Part shown: piece by piece, positions 43,599-53,298 of the stretch
How the letters are laid out: every line of letters starts with the position of its first letter
How positions within the stretch are numbered: the stretch's first letter is position 1
Assembly (NCBI GenBank): GCA_024639885.1
Contig: JAHEGD010000003.1
Span: forward strand, 62,001 to 126,000
Source: Porticoccaceae bacterium
Lineage (GTDB): Bacteria > Pseudomonadota > Gammaproteobacteria > Pseudomonadales > Porticoccaceae
Length of the DNA stretch: 64,000 nucleotides
Direction of reading: 5' to 3'
Position numbers and translations under genes: made by a program
Notes under the pieces: generated by a model
What the model was told of the DNA's origin: nothing
What the model saw: only the letters and a program-made list of their open reading frames with translations
The model's database searches: none

Positions 43599-44441
43599 TC
43601 AGCGATCAAATGCGCTGATAAAGGCATCACCCAAAATCTGCTGGCCATCTAGGCTGCGCACCGGCCGGCCGAGCGAATGCAGCAAGCTGCGGCTGTAGCA
43701 GACCCTGCCGAGCTGATGGCTGCTGCACAGTGCCAGCGCCGCCTCTGCCATCACCTCAACTGGCTCGACCATATCGGGGTTTTTATGCGCCATCTCGGCG
43801 ACGTGAGCAGCGCCGGGGGTCATGGCAATACTCTCCGGCGCCAAGCTGTTAACGAACACCCCGTCGTCGGCCTCCTCGTGGGCGAGCGCCTCGCTAAAGC
43901 GATTTAAGGCCAGCTTACTGGCACCGTAGGTGCCGATCGACCACGCCGCCTCGCGGCTGTCCCGGTACGGCACCGTTGGCTGGCTCACCGCGCTACTACT
44001 GATGTTTAAAATCCAGCCCTGGCCGCGCTCGCGCATTGACGGCAGCACCTGCTGGCAGAGGTCGATCGGCGCATTCACGTTCAGCTCAAACATCAACTGA
44101 CGCTCCTTCAATGTGCACTGGCTGGGCAGCCTGGCCAGCGCTACTGCGGCGTTGTTGACTAAAATATCGATCGGCCCGAGCAGCGCCTCGGCCTCGCTTA
44201 TGACGCTCTGGCGAGCATTCGGGTCGGCGAGGTTGGCCACTAACGCCACCGCCCTGACGCCGCGCTCCGCAACTTTGGCGACCGCCTCTTGCAAGCTGCC
44301 CGGCAGCGACCCGTGCGCGCCGAGCCGCGATGCCACCAGCACCAGGTTAGCTCCCTCAGCGGCGAACCGCTCTGCCATCGCCAGCCCAATGCCGCGGCTA
44401 GCGCCCGTGATCAGTACAGTTTTTCCAGCCAGTAGTGCCAT
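43599..44441 (-). CDS. Short-chain dehydrogenase/reductase (hydroxysteroid dehydrogenase-like)
   Basis: This 280-residue SDR has GASRGIG, NNAAV and a catalytic YGASK with the preceding SSSAVS serine. It is longer than a classical SDR, with a C-terminal extension. The ATG at 44441 with GAGGAG upstream was preferred to a start six codons earlier that overlaps the sulfatase stop. It is downstream of the sulfatase gene in the same direction, so it may oxidise the alcohol freed by desulfation. That is inference. Confidence 0.78.
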   Translation of the reverse strand: MALLAGKTVLITGASRGIGLAMAERFAAEGANLVLVASRLGAHGSLPGSLQEAVAKVAERGVRAVALVANLADPNARQSVISEAEALLGPIDILVNNAAVALARLPSQCTLKERQLMFELNVNAPIDLCQQVLPSMRERGQGWILNISSSAVSQPTVPYRDSREAAWSIGTYGASKLALNRFSEALAHEEADDGVFVNSLAPESIAMTPGAAHVAEMAHKNPDMVEPVEVMAEAALALCSSHQLGRVCYSRSLLHSLGRPVRSLDGQQILGDAFISAFDR

Positions 44442-44455
44442 TTGATCTCCTCGGT

Positions 44456-46060
44456 TCACTCTTCACTCGCCAGCGGGGCGTGGCTATCGTAGATCAACCG
44501 ACCGCGCTCGCCGTGCTGGCGATCAAGGACGCGCTCCATCTGCGCGTTGGGCGCCATCGACGGCGCATAGCGCTGCTGCAGCTGTTCGAGTGGGCGCGGG
44601 TAGCTCGCCCAGTCGAGCGGCGCGCGCCACCCCGGCGGCGGCGCCAGATGCGAACGGGTGCCATTGATCGGGTAGAGTGCCCGCCAGTCGATCACCGCAC
44701 GGTTGAGCTGCTCAACCAGTACCGGGTGCTGCTCGGCAAGGTTGTGATACTCATTGGGGTCGTTGGCGATATCGAACAGGTAGTTTTTTACCGTCGTGAC
44801 CTGCTGATCTTGGTCGATCTCTTGAACCAGCTTCCACCGGTCATTAAACGCAGCAATATTAAAGTGGCCGTAAATTGGCGTCTCCGAGGCAAAAAATACC
44901 CACTCATCGCGCGCTACCGGCTGCTGATTGGCAATCCCCTGCCAGAGTGAGCGGCCATCTAGCGGGCGACGGTTTTGCGGCTCGATACCGGCCGCCTCGG
45001 CCAGCGTGGGAAACAGGTCCATCACCGTCATTATGCTCTGGTAGCGACTGCCCGGCTCGATTGCCGCCGGCCAACGCAACAGTGACACCACCCGAATGCC
45101 TCCCTCAAAGGTCTCGCCTTTACCGCCGCGCAGTGGCGCATTGTCGGCGCCGCCGATCGAATAGGCAGCACCGCCGTTATCGCTCATGAAAACGACAATG
45201 GTGTTGTCTGCCAGCCCCTCTCGATCGAGTGTATCGAGTACCTGGGCGATCGCTTGATCCATACCGTCGACCACCGCCGCGTACATCGGCCGCGCGCTAG
45301 GCCGCCCAGCCTGCTTGGCCATACGACGGGAAAAATCGGTCTGCTGCGAGCGCGCCGGCGCCAGCTCGGTATTGATATCTTTATATTTATCCTGCAGCGC
45401 CTGCGGTGCATCCAGCGGGGTATGCGGGGCAATAAACGGCATATAGACAAAGAACGGCTTGTCCTGATCGCGCTCGCGAATGTAGCGGCTGACCTCATCG
45501 GCCAGCAGGAAGGTCTCGTAGCCCTGCTCGTCGATGCTCACCCCGTTGCGCTGAAAATCGCGGCCGCCGAGATTGGCAAACGGCGGGTAGAATCCTACCT
45601 GAGTGTGCAGATGACCGTAAAAGTGTTCAAAGCCACGCTGGTTGGGATGGTAGCTCATCTGCGCATGGCCGAGGTGCCACTTGCCGACCATCGCGGTCTG
45701 ATAGCCAGCGGCCCGAAAAGACTCCGGCATAAAGTGCTCGTCTGGGTGCACACCGATATTGTCCCACGGCAGAATAACCCCGTAAGCGAGCCCGAGCCGG
45801 ATCGGATCGCGACCGGTCATCAGCGCGGCCCGGGTCGGCGAACAGATCGGCGTGGTGTAAAAGCGGTGTAACTCAACCCCCTCGCTGGCCAGCCGGTCGA
45901 GCGCCGGGGTATCGATATCGCCACCGTGGAAACCGACATCGTTCCAACCCAAATCGTCGGCCACCATCACAATCACGTTGGGGCGCGGCGCGGCCGACAC
46001 CAGGCTCGGCAGCAACACCGCCATGATTACCGCTAATCGCGACCACTGCATAGCTGGCAT
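44456..46060 (-). CDS. Secreted sulfatase (arylsulfatase/steroid sulfatase type)
   Basis: The precursor has 534 residues and a signal peptide of about 23 residues (cleavage after VSA). The sulfatase signature CSPTRAALMTGR starts at Cys73, the residue converted to formylglycine; metal-binding Asp35-Asp36 lie in VMVADDLGWND, and MVGKWHLGH and SDNGG follow. It hydrolyses sulfate esters in the periplasm. AGGGAGAGGG precedes the ATG. Upstream on the same strand is the interrupted TonB-dependent receptor and downstream an SDR, a sensible set for a sulfated sterol or steroid. A separate formylglycine-generating maturase would be needed and is not here. Confidence 0.85.
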   Translation of the reverse strand: MPAMQWSRLAVIMAVLLPSLVSAAPRPNVIVMVADDLGWNDVGFHGGDIDTPALDRLASEGVELHRFYTTPICSPTRAALMTGRDPIRLGLAYGVILPWDNIGVHPDEHFMPESFRAAGYQTAMVGKWHLGHAQMSYHPNQRGFEHFYGHLHTQVGFYPPFANLGGRDFQRNGVSIDEQGYETFLLADEVSRYIRERDQDKPFFVYMPFIAPHTPLDAPQALQDKYKDINTELAPARSQQTDFSRRMAKQAGRPSARPMYAAVVDGMDQAIAQVLDTLDREGLADNTIVVFMSDNGGAAYSIGGADNAPLRGGKGETFEGGIRVVSLLRWPAAIEPGSRYQSIMTVMDLFPTLAEAAGIEPQNRRPLDGRSLWQGIANQQPVARDEWVFFASETPIYGHFNIAAFNDRWKLVQEIDQDQQVTTVKNYLFDIANDPNEYHNLAEQHPVLVEQLNRAVIDWRALYPINGTRSHLAPPPGWRAPLDWASYPRPLEQLQQRYAPSMAPNAQMERVLDRQHGERGRLIYDSHAPLASEE

Positions 46061-46165
46061 AGCCCTCTCCCTTAACCGTTGAGTAGCCTCCAGCCTACCC
46101 CAGCGCCAACTGGCTTACAGGGACCAAAACGGTCATTCGGTTAGACCTCTGCCGCCATCAAAACG

Positions 46166-48247
46166 CTAGTATTGGTAGCGCAGTGACAGGCGCAGCATAC
46201 GCGGCTCATTGGGGTGAAAGTGCAACCCCTCGCTGGCCGAGTCGGCCGGGTCACCGGCGAGCCGCGATCTGTAGTAGTAGTCGATATCGTGGTCGTCGCT
46301 GTCGAGCGCATTGAGCAGCTCTAGCTGACCGCGCCAGTGGCCGGCAGCCAGCCCGGCAGCCAGGTTGACCATCTGCGAGCTGGCGGCGCGCACACTGTTG
46401 TCCTCAACCAGTGGCCGGCTGCCGACATAGCGATAGCGCAGCGTGGTGAACCAGCCGCCGCCAAACTCGCCGGTCAAACCGAGCTGGGCAACTCGCTCGA
46501 CCGCACCGGGGATCTCGCGGCCCTGCTCACTGCCACTGCCCGACAGCTCGCCGCTGCTCAATGAGTACTCTAGGTCGGCAGTCCAGTTCTGGTTGAGCTG
46601 CCAGTAACCGGCCAGCTCGACACCGCGGCGTATCGAGCCTAGCGACGGCTAGGTGTTGCCGGCGTCGCCGACAAACAGCAGCTCGCTGTCGAGCTGCAGC
46701 CACCAGAGCGCCAGCGACAGGTTGAGCTGATTGGCGACAATCGCGCGCAGCCCTAGCTCTGCGCCGCGCGACGCCACCAACGGGTCGACCGCCGCCAGCA
46801 CCGAGCCGTCGCTCGGGTCGACGCCACCGATCACGCCGCGCGCGTCGTTGGAGTGGAAGCCCTGCCCGGCCGAGGCGTACAGCTCCAGCGCTGGGCCGAC
46901 GGTGTAGCTGAGGCTCGCCTTGAGCGAGCTGATCGAGTCGCTCTTGTCGCCGCGGTTGGCGCTGAGATCGACCGCGTAGATATTCTCGCCGATCAGATCG
47001 GCACTGCGAGCGGTAAGAAAATCGTGGCGGGCGCCACCGCTCAGCCGCCAGTTGGCCGTTAACTGCGCCTCACCCTGCCAATAGAGCGCGACACTGTGCT
47101 GTTTGACGCGGTCGAGCCGGACAAAGCCGAGCCGCTGGCGGGCGACACTTTTCGCCAGCCCCACTTGATCGATCTGGTCGCTGCGCAGCTGCAGTCCGGC
47201 GCTCTGCTCTACCGTCCAGTCGGCCCAGCGCTGGCTAAACTGGTAGCGGAGATCACCGCCGTAGATCTGGCGGCGGTCGACCTGCTGAAACTGGTCGCCG
47301 TTGACCGGGTCGTCTTGGAAGTAGGTAAAGTTAGACCACAAATCCAGCGACTGATCGACCGCATAGCCGCGCAGCCGCCACGCCCCCTGCTGCCAGTTGG
47401 CGCTGACACTGTAGCGGCTAGAGTCGCCGCCCAAGCTGGTGTCCAGCGAGCCAAAGCGGTCGATCAAGCCGCTGCTAACCGCTCGCTGGGGTATCTGGTC
47501 GGCGCTGTTCCAGCGGTTTTGGTAGCTCATCAGCGTCACCGTCCAGCGCTGCTGGTCGTCGCTCTGACCAAAGCGCAACAGTCCGTTGCTCTTTACCACC
47601 TGCTCGGCGATATCGCGCCACGGCCCGTCGTAGCGGTTGAGCTCCAGCGCCGCCAGCCAGAAGCCGCGCTCGCTGCGCTGCTGGCCGGTCAGCAGCCCGC
47701 GACGGTAGCCGTACTCGCCGGTGGCGACACTCAGCAGGCCGCTATCGAGCTGGTCGGCAAGTCGGATCGAGCTACTGCCGGCACCGCTAAAATCACCCAC
47801 TTCGGGGTAGTAGGTGCCCTTGCGGTAGCTAAGCGTCTCAACCAACTCGGGGATCACCGGGTTGAGATCGGTATAACCCTGGCCGTGGCCGTGGCTGCGC
47901 ATATTGAGCGGCATACCGTCGAGATCGACCGCAAAATCGGTGCCGTGGTCGAGATTAAAGCCGCGCAAAAAGTACTGGTTGGCCTTGCCGTTGCCGCTGT
48001 GCTGGGTGACCACCATGCCCGGCACCAGCTCCAGTATCGCCCCGGTACGCGACAGCGGCTGCAGGTCGAGCTCGCGGCGGCCGATCACCCCCTCGGCGGC
48101 GGCGATCGCCTCGCCGACCAAGTTGAGATGGTGGCCCTCGACCACCACGGTATCGATCTGGTTCGGCTCCGCTCGGGCAGCGGTCGACACCGCCATCAGC
48201 AACACCATACCAATAGTCACAAGGGAGAGCCTGCCAACCAGCGGCAT
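46166..48247 (-). pseudogene. TonB-dependent receptor interrupted by an in-frame amber codon
   Basis: Two stretches in the same reading frame make one receptor of about 693 residues. The front part (ATG at 48247, GAGGA upstream) has a signal peptide, TonB box region IDTVVVEGHHLNL, plug motifs (YFLRGFNLDHGTDFAVDLDG) and most of the barrel. At 46649-46651 the codon is TAG, after FVGDAGNT. The frame then stays open for 160 codons through further barrel strands to the terminal aromatic strand MLRLSLRYQY. GDAGNTE is common at this spot in such receptors, so a GAG to TAG change is likely. The truncated product would lack the last strands and fail to insert. It is a recent pseudogene or a base error. 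Confidence 0.8.
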
Positions 48248-48287
48248 AGGGTGCGTCCTCGCAGTCAAGTTAATCCGGCGTTACCGG

Positions 48288-48569
48288 TTAAAGGGTCAGA
48301 TGTTTGTCGAGCTGGCGCTCGATCTCGCCGACCACCAGCGGTTTGAGCAGCGCGGCCAGCGCGCTCAGCTCGACGGCAACCACCAGCTCGTCGCTCTGCC
48401 AGCGCACCGTGGCGGTGGCGGCACCGGGCAGTTCATAGTGCAGCTGCCCATCGCTGATCTGGTAACTGCCGCCGTGGCGCTCGGCCAGCTTGGTGCCGAT
48501 CGCGGCGGCGACAGCGGCGAGCTCGGTATCGCTGTGGCGGTGGCGGCGGCGGATCTCAACCCGGCTCAT
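48288..48569 (-). CDS. Polyhydroxyalkanoic acid system family protein
   Basis: This small cytoplasmic protein of 93 residues begins [20 protein letters not shown] and ends in the [10 protein letters not shown] pattern of the PHA_gran_rgn family, which is found in many proteobacteria and is linked to polyhydroxyalkanoate granules by name only. Its start lies inside the last 14 bases of pyrF, so the two are translationally coupled. Confidence 0.72.
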   Translation of the reverse strand: MSRVEIRRRHRHSDTELAAVAAAIGTKLAERHGGSYQISDGQLHYELPGAATATVRWQSDELVVAVELSALAALLKPLVVGEIERQLDKHLTL

Positions 48570-49314
48570 CGCGGCCCTCTAGGCTGGCGTTGATCGCGGC
48601 CAGCGCCGCGGCCGGCTGGTCGGCTTGGGTGATCGGCCGGCCGACCACCAGGTAATCGCTGCCCTGCGCCAGTGCTTGGCGCGGGGTGACGATGCGGCGC
48701 TGGTCGTCGCTGGCGCTACCGGCCGGGCGGATACCCGGCGTGACCAGTACAAATCCTTCGGCTTGGCTGTCGCGCAGCAGTGGCGCCTCTTGCGCTGAGC
48801 AGACCACACCGTGCAGGCCCGCCTGAGCAGTGAGCTCGGCGAGTAGCGCCACCTGCTCGGCCGGCTCGCGGTCGATACCGACGCCGCGCAGGTCGTCGCG
48901 CTCCATGCTGGTCAACACGGTGACGGCGATCAGCAGCATCTCGCTGCGCTGCTGCGCAGCTGCCTCGGCGGCCGCCTCCATCATCCGCCGGCCACCGCTG
49001 GCATGAACATTACTCATCCACACGCCGAGCTGTGCGGCAGCGCCGATCGCCTTGCCGACGGTGTTCGGAATATCGTGAAATTTGAGGTCGAGAAAGACCT
49101 TAAAGCCGAGCCGATGCAGTTGCTCTATCAACACCGGGCCGGCGCTGGTGAACAGCTCTTTACCAACTTTAAGCTTGCATTGTGCGGGGTCGAGCCGCGC
49201 CGCCAGCGCCAGCGCCTGCTCGCTGTTTTGGCAGTCGAGCGCGACCACCACGCGGGCCGGGTCAGCGGCCAACAGTGCCGCTAGCCGCGCCTGCGCTACC
49301 GATTGCTCATCCAT
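48556..49314 (-). CDS. pyrF: Orotidine 5'-phosphate decarboxylase
   Basis: This 252-residue enzyme makes UMP in pyrimidine synthesis. It has the catalytic motif [12 protein letters not shown] with the Asp-x-Lys-x2-Asp network, VVALDCQN at the N-terminus, and the phosphate loop VVGRPITQA near the end. The ATG at 49314 with GAGGA upstream was chosen; earlier in-frame starts lie deep in lapA. The start overlaps the end of lapA by 8 bp, and the gene overlaps the PHA-family gene at its own end. Confidence 0.93.
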   Translation of the reverse strand: MDEQSVAQARLAALLAADPARVVVALDCQNSEQALALAARLDPAQCKLKVGKELFTSAGPVLIEQLHRLGFKVFLDLKFHDIPNTVGKAIGAAAQLGVWMSNVHASGGRRMMEAAAEAAAQQRSEMLLIAVTVLTSMERDDLRGVGIDREPAEQVALLAELTAQAGLHGVVCSAQEAPLLRDSQAEGFVLVTPGIRPAGSASDDQRRIVTPRQALAQGSDYLVVGRPITQADQPAAALAAINASLEGRDEPG

Positions 49315-49582
49315 CTTTTTTGTCCTCAGATTTTTTGCTAGCGCCGGCACGCAGCCGGCTGCGCAGACCGCGCCAGCGGTACTGGCCGGCGGCCAAACTA
49401 AAGCCGACGGCCACGCCAGCCGCCAAAGTCACCAGCAACCAGATGCCACTGCTCCACTGCGGGCTGACCACCACCAGCAAATCAACCGCCAGCGGCTGGT
49501 CGTTGGCGAGTGCGAACAGACCACCCAGGGCGGCCACTGCGATCACTACCAGCCATTGCAACACTGTTTTTAACGCCGTCAC
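49307..49582 (-). CDS. lapA: Lipopolysaccharide assembly protein LapA (YciS/DUF1049)
   Basis: This 91-residue inner-membrane protein has two hydrophobic helices (about 5-26 and 43-66) joined by the conserved [14 protein letters not shown] turn, and a basic charged tail. LapA works with LapB in controlling LPS synthesis in Enterobacteria. In most relatives lapB, a TPR protein, follows directly; here pyrF does, and lapB is not in this window. Confidence 0.85.
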   Translation of the reverse strand: MTALKTVLQWLVVIAVAALGGLFALANDQPLAVDLLVVVSPQWSSGIWLLVTLAAGVAVGFSLAAGQYRWRGLRSRLRAGASKKSEDKKDG

Positions 49583-49672
49583 CGGGTCGCTCCTTTATCG
49601 GTTAGCCGCTGCTCGGCAGCGCAGCGCATTGTAACGCGGCCGACCGGCCCGCCCAAGCGCTGTGCGCGCCGA

Positions 49673-50506
49673 TCAGTCGATCGCGGTCAAGTTGTAGGGC
49701 GAGGTCAGCTGCAGCCGCCAGCCCTGGCGGCGCTGGGTTAACCAGCCGCGCAGCTCAACCCACTGGCCGCGCAGAGCGGCCAGTTCCGCCGCGTCAAAGC
49801 GACCGGCATCGGCCGCCGAGATCGCCACCCACAGGCCGCCCTCTAGCTGCAGGTGACCACTGCCGTCCACTAACCCGTCGCTGCCGCGGGTGGCCTTAAC
49901 CGCGCTGACGCGGCCCACCACCCGGGCGAAGCCACCCTCGCTCAAGTCCGCTACCGATAGCGCCGGGTAGAGCCCGCCGGCCCAGACCCCTAGGCGCTCG
50001 GCACGGGCTAGCTGCTCGGCATCCGCCAGGCAGCTGGCCAAGCTATCGTTAGGCGCAAAAGTGACCTGCCAGCCGAGCCCCGCCGCCAACAACCCGGCCG
50101 CTACACTGCGGCCGTCATCGAGATAGAGATCCGCCAGCAACCGCCGATAGCGGTCGCGCGGCTCGCTGCCAACGCGGTAGTAGACTTCCCCACCACTCTT
50201 TTCTAACCAGCTCTGTAGCGCCTGCTTGGCAGCTCGTGCCAGTGGCTGGTCGGTTTTTATCGTACGGCTTTTAGGGTGCGCCAGCTCTGGGGTGTTGATG
50301 CCGAGCAGCCGCACGTGCTCGCCGTCGTCGAGCACCACGGTGTCGCCATCGATCACATAGCGGACCGTGCTGGCCGGTAGCGCGGCCAGCTGCTGGGCCG
50401 AGAGCTGACAGGGGTGGTCAGCATGAGCGCTAGCGGCATAAATAACCGAGACGAAAAAAAACGCACCCCAGCCGGAGCGGAGTGCGTTTTTTAGCAAGCG
50501 GGCCAC
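49673..50506 (-). CDS. Thermonuclease-family (SNase-like) exported protein
   Basis: This is a nuclease-fold protein with signal-like N-terminus (LLKNALRSGWGAFFFVSVI, cleavage after SAHA) and the SNase core: YVIDGDTVVL, VRLLGINTPE and EPRDRYRRLLADLYL, giving the Asp/Arg/Glu/Arg catalytic pattern. A C-terminal OB-like domain of about 80 residues follows. No ATG exists near the front; a GTG at 50506 is the most sensible start. The rpmE terminator hairpin (50454-50492) lies inside the first codons, so expression may depend on readthrough. It probably degrades nucleic acid outside the cytoplasm. Confidence 0.7.
   Translation of the reverse strand: MARLLKNALRSGWGAFFFVSVIYAASAHADHPCQLSAQQLAALPASTVRYVIDGDTVVLDDGEHVRLLGINTPELAHPKSRTIKTDQPLARAAKQALQSWLEKSGGEVYYRVGSEPRDRYRRLLADLYLDDGRSVAAGLLAAGLGWQVTFAPNDSLASCLADAEQLARAERLGVWAGGLYPALSVADLSEGGFARVVGRVSAVKATRGSDGLVDGSGHLQLEGGLWVAISAADAGRFDAAELAALRGQWVELRGWLTQRRQGWRLQLTSPYNLTAID
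50454..50492 (-). terminator. Rho-independent terminator of rpmE, embedded in the nuclease reading frame
   Basis: The stem ACGCAC / GTGCGT plus two further pairs is flanked by seven A and six T. It lies 46 bp after the rpmE stop. It overlaps the codons for the presumed signal peptide of the downstream nuclease. Confidence 0.8.
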
Positions 50507-50537
50507 GCGGCTGGCAGCAGCTGCCAGCGCCAGCCAG

Positions 50538-50750
50538 TTACTTGGCGCTGCGGGCACCAAAACGCTTGTTGAATCGGTCGATACGGCCGCCGGTATCCAT
50601 CACTTTCTGCTTGCCGGTGTAGAACGGGTGGCACGCTTCGCAGACGTCGAGGTGGATGTCGTTACCGCGGGTAGAACCGACAGTGATAACGTTGCCACAG
50701 CTGCAGTGGGCTTTCAGTTCGGTGTAGTTGGGGTGGATCTCGGCTTTCAT
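50538..50750 (-). CDS. rpmE: 50S ribosomal protein L31, zinc-binding form
   Basis: This 70-residue protein carries the zinc cysteines in HCSCGN and [14 protein letters not shown], which mark the C-plus form of L31. A C-minus paralogue would replace it under zinc shortage. GGAG precedes the ATG. It is divergent from priA, a common arrangement in gammaproteobacteria, and is followed by an intrinsic terminator. Confidence 0.95.
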   Translation of the reverse strand: MKAEIHPNYTELKAHCSCGNVITVGSTRGNDIHLDVCEACHPFYTGKQKVMDTGGRIDRFNKRFGARSAK

Positions 50751-50800
50751 AACTGCTCCAGGTCACTCTTGGGTGGTACCGCCACCTCGACTGCCATTGC

Positions 50801-50816
50801 CTGTGACTGTTCACAG
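50801..50816. promoter_or_regulatory. Inverted repeat CTGTGA-CTGT-TCACAG between rpmE and priA
   Basis: Perfect 6-bp arms around a 4-base spacer, 51 bp upstream of the rpmE start. It resembles half-sites of CRP but the spacing is two bases too short. It may be an operator for an unidentified factor. The rest of the 269-bp gap shows nothing definite. Confidence 0.35.
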
Positions 50817-51019
50817 AGTAGAGACGCCAAAGCACGGTGCGGTGGGTAAGGGTCGCGATTATAGGCAGTCGCGGCGGCCAGCGCAAACCTATTTACGCCC
50901 CTGCCACGGCGCCTCGCTGGCGTTGCACCGCCGGCCGTTGTGGGGGACACTGCGACCCCTGCGGCGGGCGTTGGCGCGCCGCCCCAACCACGCCACTAGA
51001 GCCCGCTAGCGACCCTGTA

Positions 51020-53221
51020 ATGAACCAGCCAGATACCCGCCAGATTGTCCGCGTTGCGGTGCCCTCACCGCTGCCGCGGCTGTTTGATTACACCGTCGCC
51101 GGCGAGCAACCGGCGACCACCCTGCCCGGCCGCCGGGTGTGCGTCAACTTCGGCCGCCGTCCCTGTGTCGGCGTGATTGTCGACGTTGTCGAGCAGAGCG
51201 AGCTGGACAGCGACAAACTCAAGAATGTCGAGGCACTTCTGGATGCAGCGCCGCTGCTAGATGTGGAGCTACTAGCGCTGCTGCAGTGGGCCCAGCGCTA
51301 CTACCACGCCAACCCCGGCGAGGTGCTGCTCGGCGCCCTGCCACCCCACCTGCGCGACGGTGCCGAGCTGGTCGACAGCTCGATTGCCGGCTGGCAACTG
51401 ACGACCCTCGGCAACGGCCTGACCGCCGCCAGCCTCAAACGCGCCGCCAAACAGCAGGCGGCGGTGGCCGCACTCAGCGCCGGGCCGCTGACCCACAGTG
51501 CCCTGCTTGAACTGGCCGGTGCCAGCGCCATTAAAGCGCTGCGCGACAAACAGCTGATCGGCGCGGTCAGCCTGGCGCCAACGCCGACTGACGACGACCA
51601 GCCGCTGCTCGCCGAGCCGGCGCTGACCCTCAACAGCGACCAACAAAGGGCGCTCGATGCGGTCGCACTGAACCGCTACAGCTGCTCACTGCTGCACGGT
51701 GTCACCGGCAGTGGCAAGACCGAGGTCTACCTGCAGCTGATCGAGCGGGTATTGGCCGGCGGCCAGCAGGTACTGCTGCTGATCCCCGAAATCAGTTTGA
51801 CCGCGCAGACCGAGCAGCGCTTTCGCAGCCGCTTCAATGTCGACATCGTCACCCTCAACTCCAGTGTTGCCGCGGTGGAGAAGTGCCGGCGCTGGCAGCG
51901 CGCCGCCAGCGGTGCCGCGCGGATCGTGCTCGGCACCCGCTCGGCGGTGTTTGCACCGCTGCCGGAGCTCGGCCTAATCGTCGTCGACGAAGAGCACGAC
52001 AGCTCGTTCAAGCAGCACGAGGGGTTTCGCTACCACGCCCGCGATGTCGCTGCGGTGCGCGCCCACCGGTTGGCGATACCGCTGCTGCTCGGCTCGGCGA
52101 CGCCGGCGCTGGAGAGCCTGCACAACGCCAACAGCGGCCGCTACCGCTATCTGGCGCTGCCCGAGCGCGCCGGTGCCGCGCTGCCGCCGCAGTGGCAGTG
52201 GGTCGACCTGCGCGGCGCGGCGCTCAACGCCGGCATAGCCAGCGACACCGAGCAGGCGATCGAGCAAGCACTGCGCGCCGGCCAGCAGGTGTTGGTATTT
52301 TTAAACCGGCGCGGCTTCGCCCCGGCGCTGCTCTGCCACAGCTGCGGCTGGAACGCGCAGTGCCCACACTGCGACAGCCGGCTGACCGTCCACCTGCGCC
52401 AGCGCGCCCTAGTCTGCCACCACTGCGACCTGCGCCGGCCGCTGGCGCGGCGCTGCGATAGCTGTGGCAGCGACAGTTTAACCACGGTTGGCGAGGGCAC
52501 CCAGCAGACTGAGGAGTGGCTGGCGCAGCGCTTCCCAGAGGTGCCGGTGATGCGCATCGATCGCGACTCGACCCGCCGCCAAGGAGCCTTTGAAAAACTC
52601 TACGCACAGGTCGACGCCAGCGACGCGGCGCTGCTGATCGGCACCCAGATGCTGGCCAAGGGCCACCACTTCCCCAAGGTGACCCTGGCGGTGATTGTCG
52701 ACGCCGACAGCGGCCTGTTTGCCGCCGACTTTCGCGCCCACGAGCGGTTTGCCCAGCTGATGCTGCAAGTGGCCGGGCGCAGCGGCCGCGGCGCGCTGGC
52801 CGGCCGGGTGGTGGTGCAGAGCCACCAGCCCGACCACCCACTGCTCGAGGCGATCGCCGGTGGCGACTACTGCGCGATCGGCAACGGCCTGCTCAGCCAG
52901 CGCCAGCTCGGCGATATGCCGCCCTACCGCCACCTTGCGGTGGTGCGCGCCGAGGCGGCCCGCGCCGACCAAGCCGAGGCGCTGCTCGCCGAGTTGCGGC
53001 GCAGCTGCGAGCCCTATCGGTCGGCGCAGCTGGAGCTACTCGGCCCCCTGCCGGCCAGCCAAGAGAAGCGCGCCGACCGCTACCGTTATATTTTGCAGAT
53101 TAGCGCCGTCGAGCGCAGCGCACTGCACCCACTGCTGGCCCACTGTGCCGCGCTGGCCGCGCAGCTGCCGGTAGCGCGCCACTGCCGCTGGACCATCGAT
53201 GTCGATCCGCTCGAACTGTAG
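51020..53221 (+). CDS. priA: Primosomal protein N' (replication restart helicase PriA)
   Basis: This 733-residue helicase starts at the ATG at 51020. It has an N-terminal DNA 3'-end binding domain (PSPLPRLFDYTV), Walker A GVTGSGKTE, Walker B VVDEEH (DEEH rather than DEAH), and the zinc-binding insert with paired cysteines CHSCGWNAQCPHC and CHHCDLRRPLARRCDSCG. Motif V/VI lies in LMLQVAGRSGRG. It reloads the replisome at stalled forks. In many relatives argS follows; here the SPOR-domain gene follows directly. Confidence 0.96.
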   Translation: MNQPDTRQIVRVAVPSPLPRLFDYTVAGEQPATTLPGRRVCVNFGRRPCVGVIVDVVEQSELDSDKLKNVEALLDAAPLLDVELLALLQWAQRYYHANPGEVLLGALPPHLRDGAELVDSSIAGWQLTTLGNGLTAASLKRAAKQQAAVAALSAGPLTHSALLELAGASAIKALRDKQLIGAVSLAPTPTDDDQPLLAEPALTLNSDQQRALDAVALNRYSCSLLHGVTGSGKTEVYLQLIERVLAGGQQVLLLIPEISLTAQTEQRFRSRFNVDIVTLNSSVAAVEKCRRWQRAASGAARIVLGTRSAVFAPLPELGLIVVDEEHDSSFKQHEGFRYHARDVAAVRAHRLAIPLLLGSATPALESLHNANSGRYRYLALPERAGAALPPQWQWVDLRGAALNAGIASDTEQAIEQALRAGQQVLVFLNRRGFAPALLCHSCGWNAQCPHCDSRLTVHLRQRALVCHHCDLRRPLARRCDSCGSDSLTTVGEGTQQTEEWLAQRFPEVPVMRIDRDSTRRQGAFEKLYAQVDASDAALLIGTQMLAKGHHFPKVTLAVIVDADSGLFAADFRAHERFAQLMLQVAGRSGRGALAGRVVVQSHQPDHPLLEAIAGGDYCAIGNGLLSQRQLGDMPPYRHLAVVRAEAARADQAEALLAELRRSCEPYRSAQLELLGPLPASQEKRADRYRYILQISAVERSALHPLLAHCAALAAQLPVARHCRWTIDVDPLEL

Positions 53222-53298
53222 GCCAATCACCACTACCCGGCGGCGCGCTGCGCCACTATAATCTGGCCACACTCTGCCAACCCAGCCACCGCCCCGCT

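Noticed and set aside
9411-48250. Genomic island or prophage carrying the catabolic genes.
   Set aside because: No integrase, transposase, tRNA boundary or flanking repeat was seen, and base composition looks like that of the housekeeping part.
47096-48346. Open frame of about 416 codons on the plus strand opposite the interrupted TonB receptor.
   Set aside because: The minus strand carries a receptor plug and barrel; the plus-strand translation is low-complexity Ala/Val/Asp without domains.
50801-50816. CRP site upstream of rpmE or priA.
   Set aside because: The half-sites match but the spacer is 4 rather than 6 bases, so it is kept only as an unassigned inverted repeat.
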